The position numbers and the translations under genes are program-made. Positions 63,515 through 64,000 of a stretch of 64,000 nucleotides of DNA are shown piece by piece (position 1 is the first letter of the stretch; each line of letters starts with the position of its first letter). This DNA is from Virgibacillus phasianinus (GTDB lineage Bacteria; Bacillota; Bacilli; Bacillales; Amphibacillaceae), in contig NZ_CP022315.1 of the NCBI RefSeq assembly GCF_002216775.1, forward strand, positions 2,108,001-2,172,000. The letters run 5' to 3'. The notes below the pieces were generated by a model. The model was not told where the DNA came from, did no database searches, and was given only the letters and a program-made list of their open reading frames with translations.

Positions 63515-64000
63515 ATGAAACTATCAAAATATTTATTCCTGCTAGTAGTTGGTCTTATACTATGTCTAGTTATGGTTGCTTGCTCTAATGAAGAAAGTCA
63601 AAAGACTAGCGGGAACATTGAATCAGATGGAAACTCCGAACAAGCATTTAATTTAATTAATAGTGAAATTATAACAACAATGGACTCTTCTTTGGCAGCA
63701 GATGAAAGTTCATTTCAATTTTTAGGTGCTACTAAGGAAGGGTTATACCGATTAGGGGATGATGGCAAACCTGTTGAAGGTATTGCAATTGATCACAAAA
63801 AGAGCAGCGATGGTTTAACATGGACTTTTAATTTACGTGAAAATGCTGTTTGGTCTAATGGGGATCCCGTAACAGCTAATGACTTTGTTTATGCGTGGAG
63901 ACGTGCTGTTGATCCAAAAACAGGGTCCGAGTACGGTTCCTATATGATGGGCGGTGTAATAAAAAATGCAACTGCTGTAAACAGAGGTAAAATGGCTGTA
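63515..64000 (+). CDS. OppA-type oligopeptide-binding lipoprotein, second copy (cut by window edge)
   Basis: The first 162 codons are in the window. Lipoprotein signal with lipobox MVAC, then LTWTFNLRENAVWSNGDPVTANDFVYAWRRAVDPKTGSEYG, almost the same as in the protein at 38136-39809. By eye the overlapping region is well over half identical. GGGAGG precedes the ATG. It is the third gene of the ROK-asparaginase-OppA module; anything further downstream is outside the window. Confidence 0.9.
   Translation, partial: MKLSKYLFLLVVGLILCLVMVACSNEESQKTSGNIESDGNSEQAFNLINSEIITTMDSSLAADESSFQFLGATKEGLYRLGDDGKPVEGIAIDHKKSSDGLTWTFNLRENAVWSNGDPVTANDFVYAWRRAVDPKTGSEYGSYMMGGVIKNATAVNRGKMAV

Overview
The window looks like chromosome of a spore-forming, low-GC, Gram-positive bacterium of the Bacillaceae. 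The lineage resembles halotolerant genera such as Virgibacillus, Oceanobacillus or Lentibacillus; that placement is inference. Support comes from strong AGGAGG-type ribosome binding sites, sigma-A promoters, CcpA cre boxes, lipoprotein ABC receptors, an alpha/beta-type SASP gene, Bacillus-type operons (mtlA-R-F-D, adeR-ald, malKR-maeN), and a Bacillaceae-style interspersed hairpin element. I see no rRNA, tRNA, CRISPR array, prophage or intact IS element. Most of the window is catabolic and transport capacity for sugars, sugar acids, organic acids and amino-acid derivatives.

Layout. 1-4.2 kb: an acetate-type sodium/solute symporter overlapping a LytS-type sensor kinase that runs off the left edge, then a helical-repeat protein of unknown role. 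4.3-9.5 kb: a D-galactonate operon with RpiR regulator, KDG kinase, KDPG aldolase, DgoD dehydratase and GntP-family permease. 9.5-9.9 kb: a 20-bp-period tandem array, a terminator and an interspersed hairpin repeat. 9.9-16.6 kb (minus): a GntR-controlled seven-gene operon with class III CoA-transferase, HMG-CoA-lyase-family lyase, LeuCD-like hydro-lyase (leuC broken by one amber codon), a small membrane protein and an SSS symporter. I infer catabolism of (R)-citramalate/citraconate to acetyl-CoA and pyruvate. A divergent MFS transporter follows, then a second 20-bp-period array (17.9-18.2 kb).

18.3-27.4 kb: hexose use: mannose-6-phosphate isomerase, a three-component sensor (membrane-anchored sugar-binding protein, YesM-type kinase, YesN-type regulator), a glucose/mannose-type ABC importer without its own ATPase, and a ROK fructokinase. 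27.6-32.9 kb: mannitol PTS operon. 32.9-35.1 kb (minus): a secreted GH84 beta-N-acetylglucosaminidase.

35.4-51.2 kb is the least conventional stretch: a zinc-type (R. etli-like) asparaginase, a sigma-54-activator-like regulator that lacks GAFTGA, an OppA lipoprotein, a flavin-reductase-like protein, a prolidase (minus), a ROK repressor with an FbpABC-type importer, an argininosuccinate-lyase paralogue, and a secreted PIG-L deacetylase. The asparaginase plus OppA pair recurs at 61.3-64.0 kb under a different (ROK) regulator. Between them lie a frameshifted YkvI-type permease, adeR-ald, an LCP protein, maeN with malR-malK, a small hypothetical gene and an ssp gene. Candidate cre boxes sit at most of the carbon operons, which fits global catabolite control.
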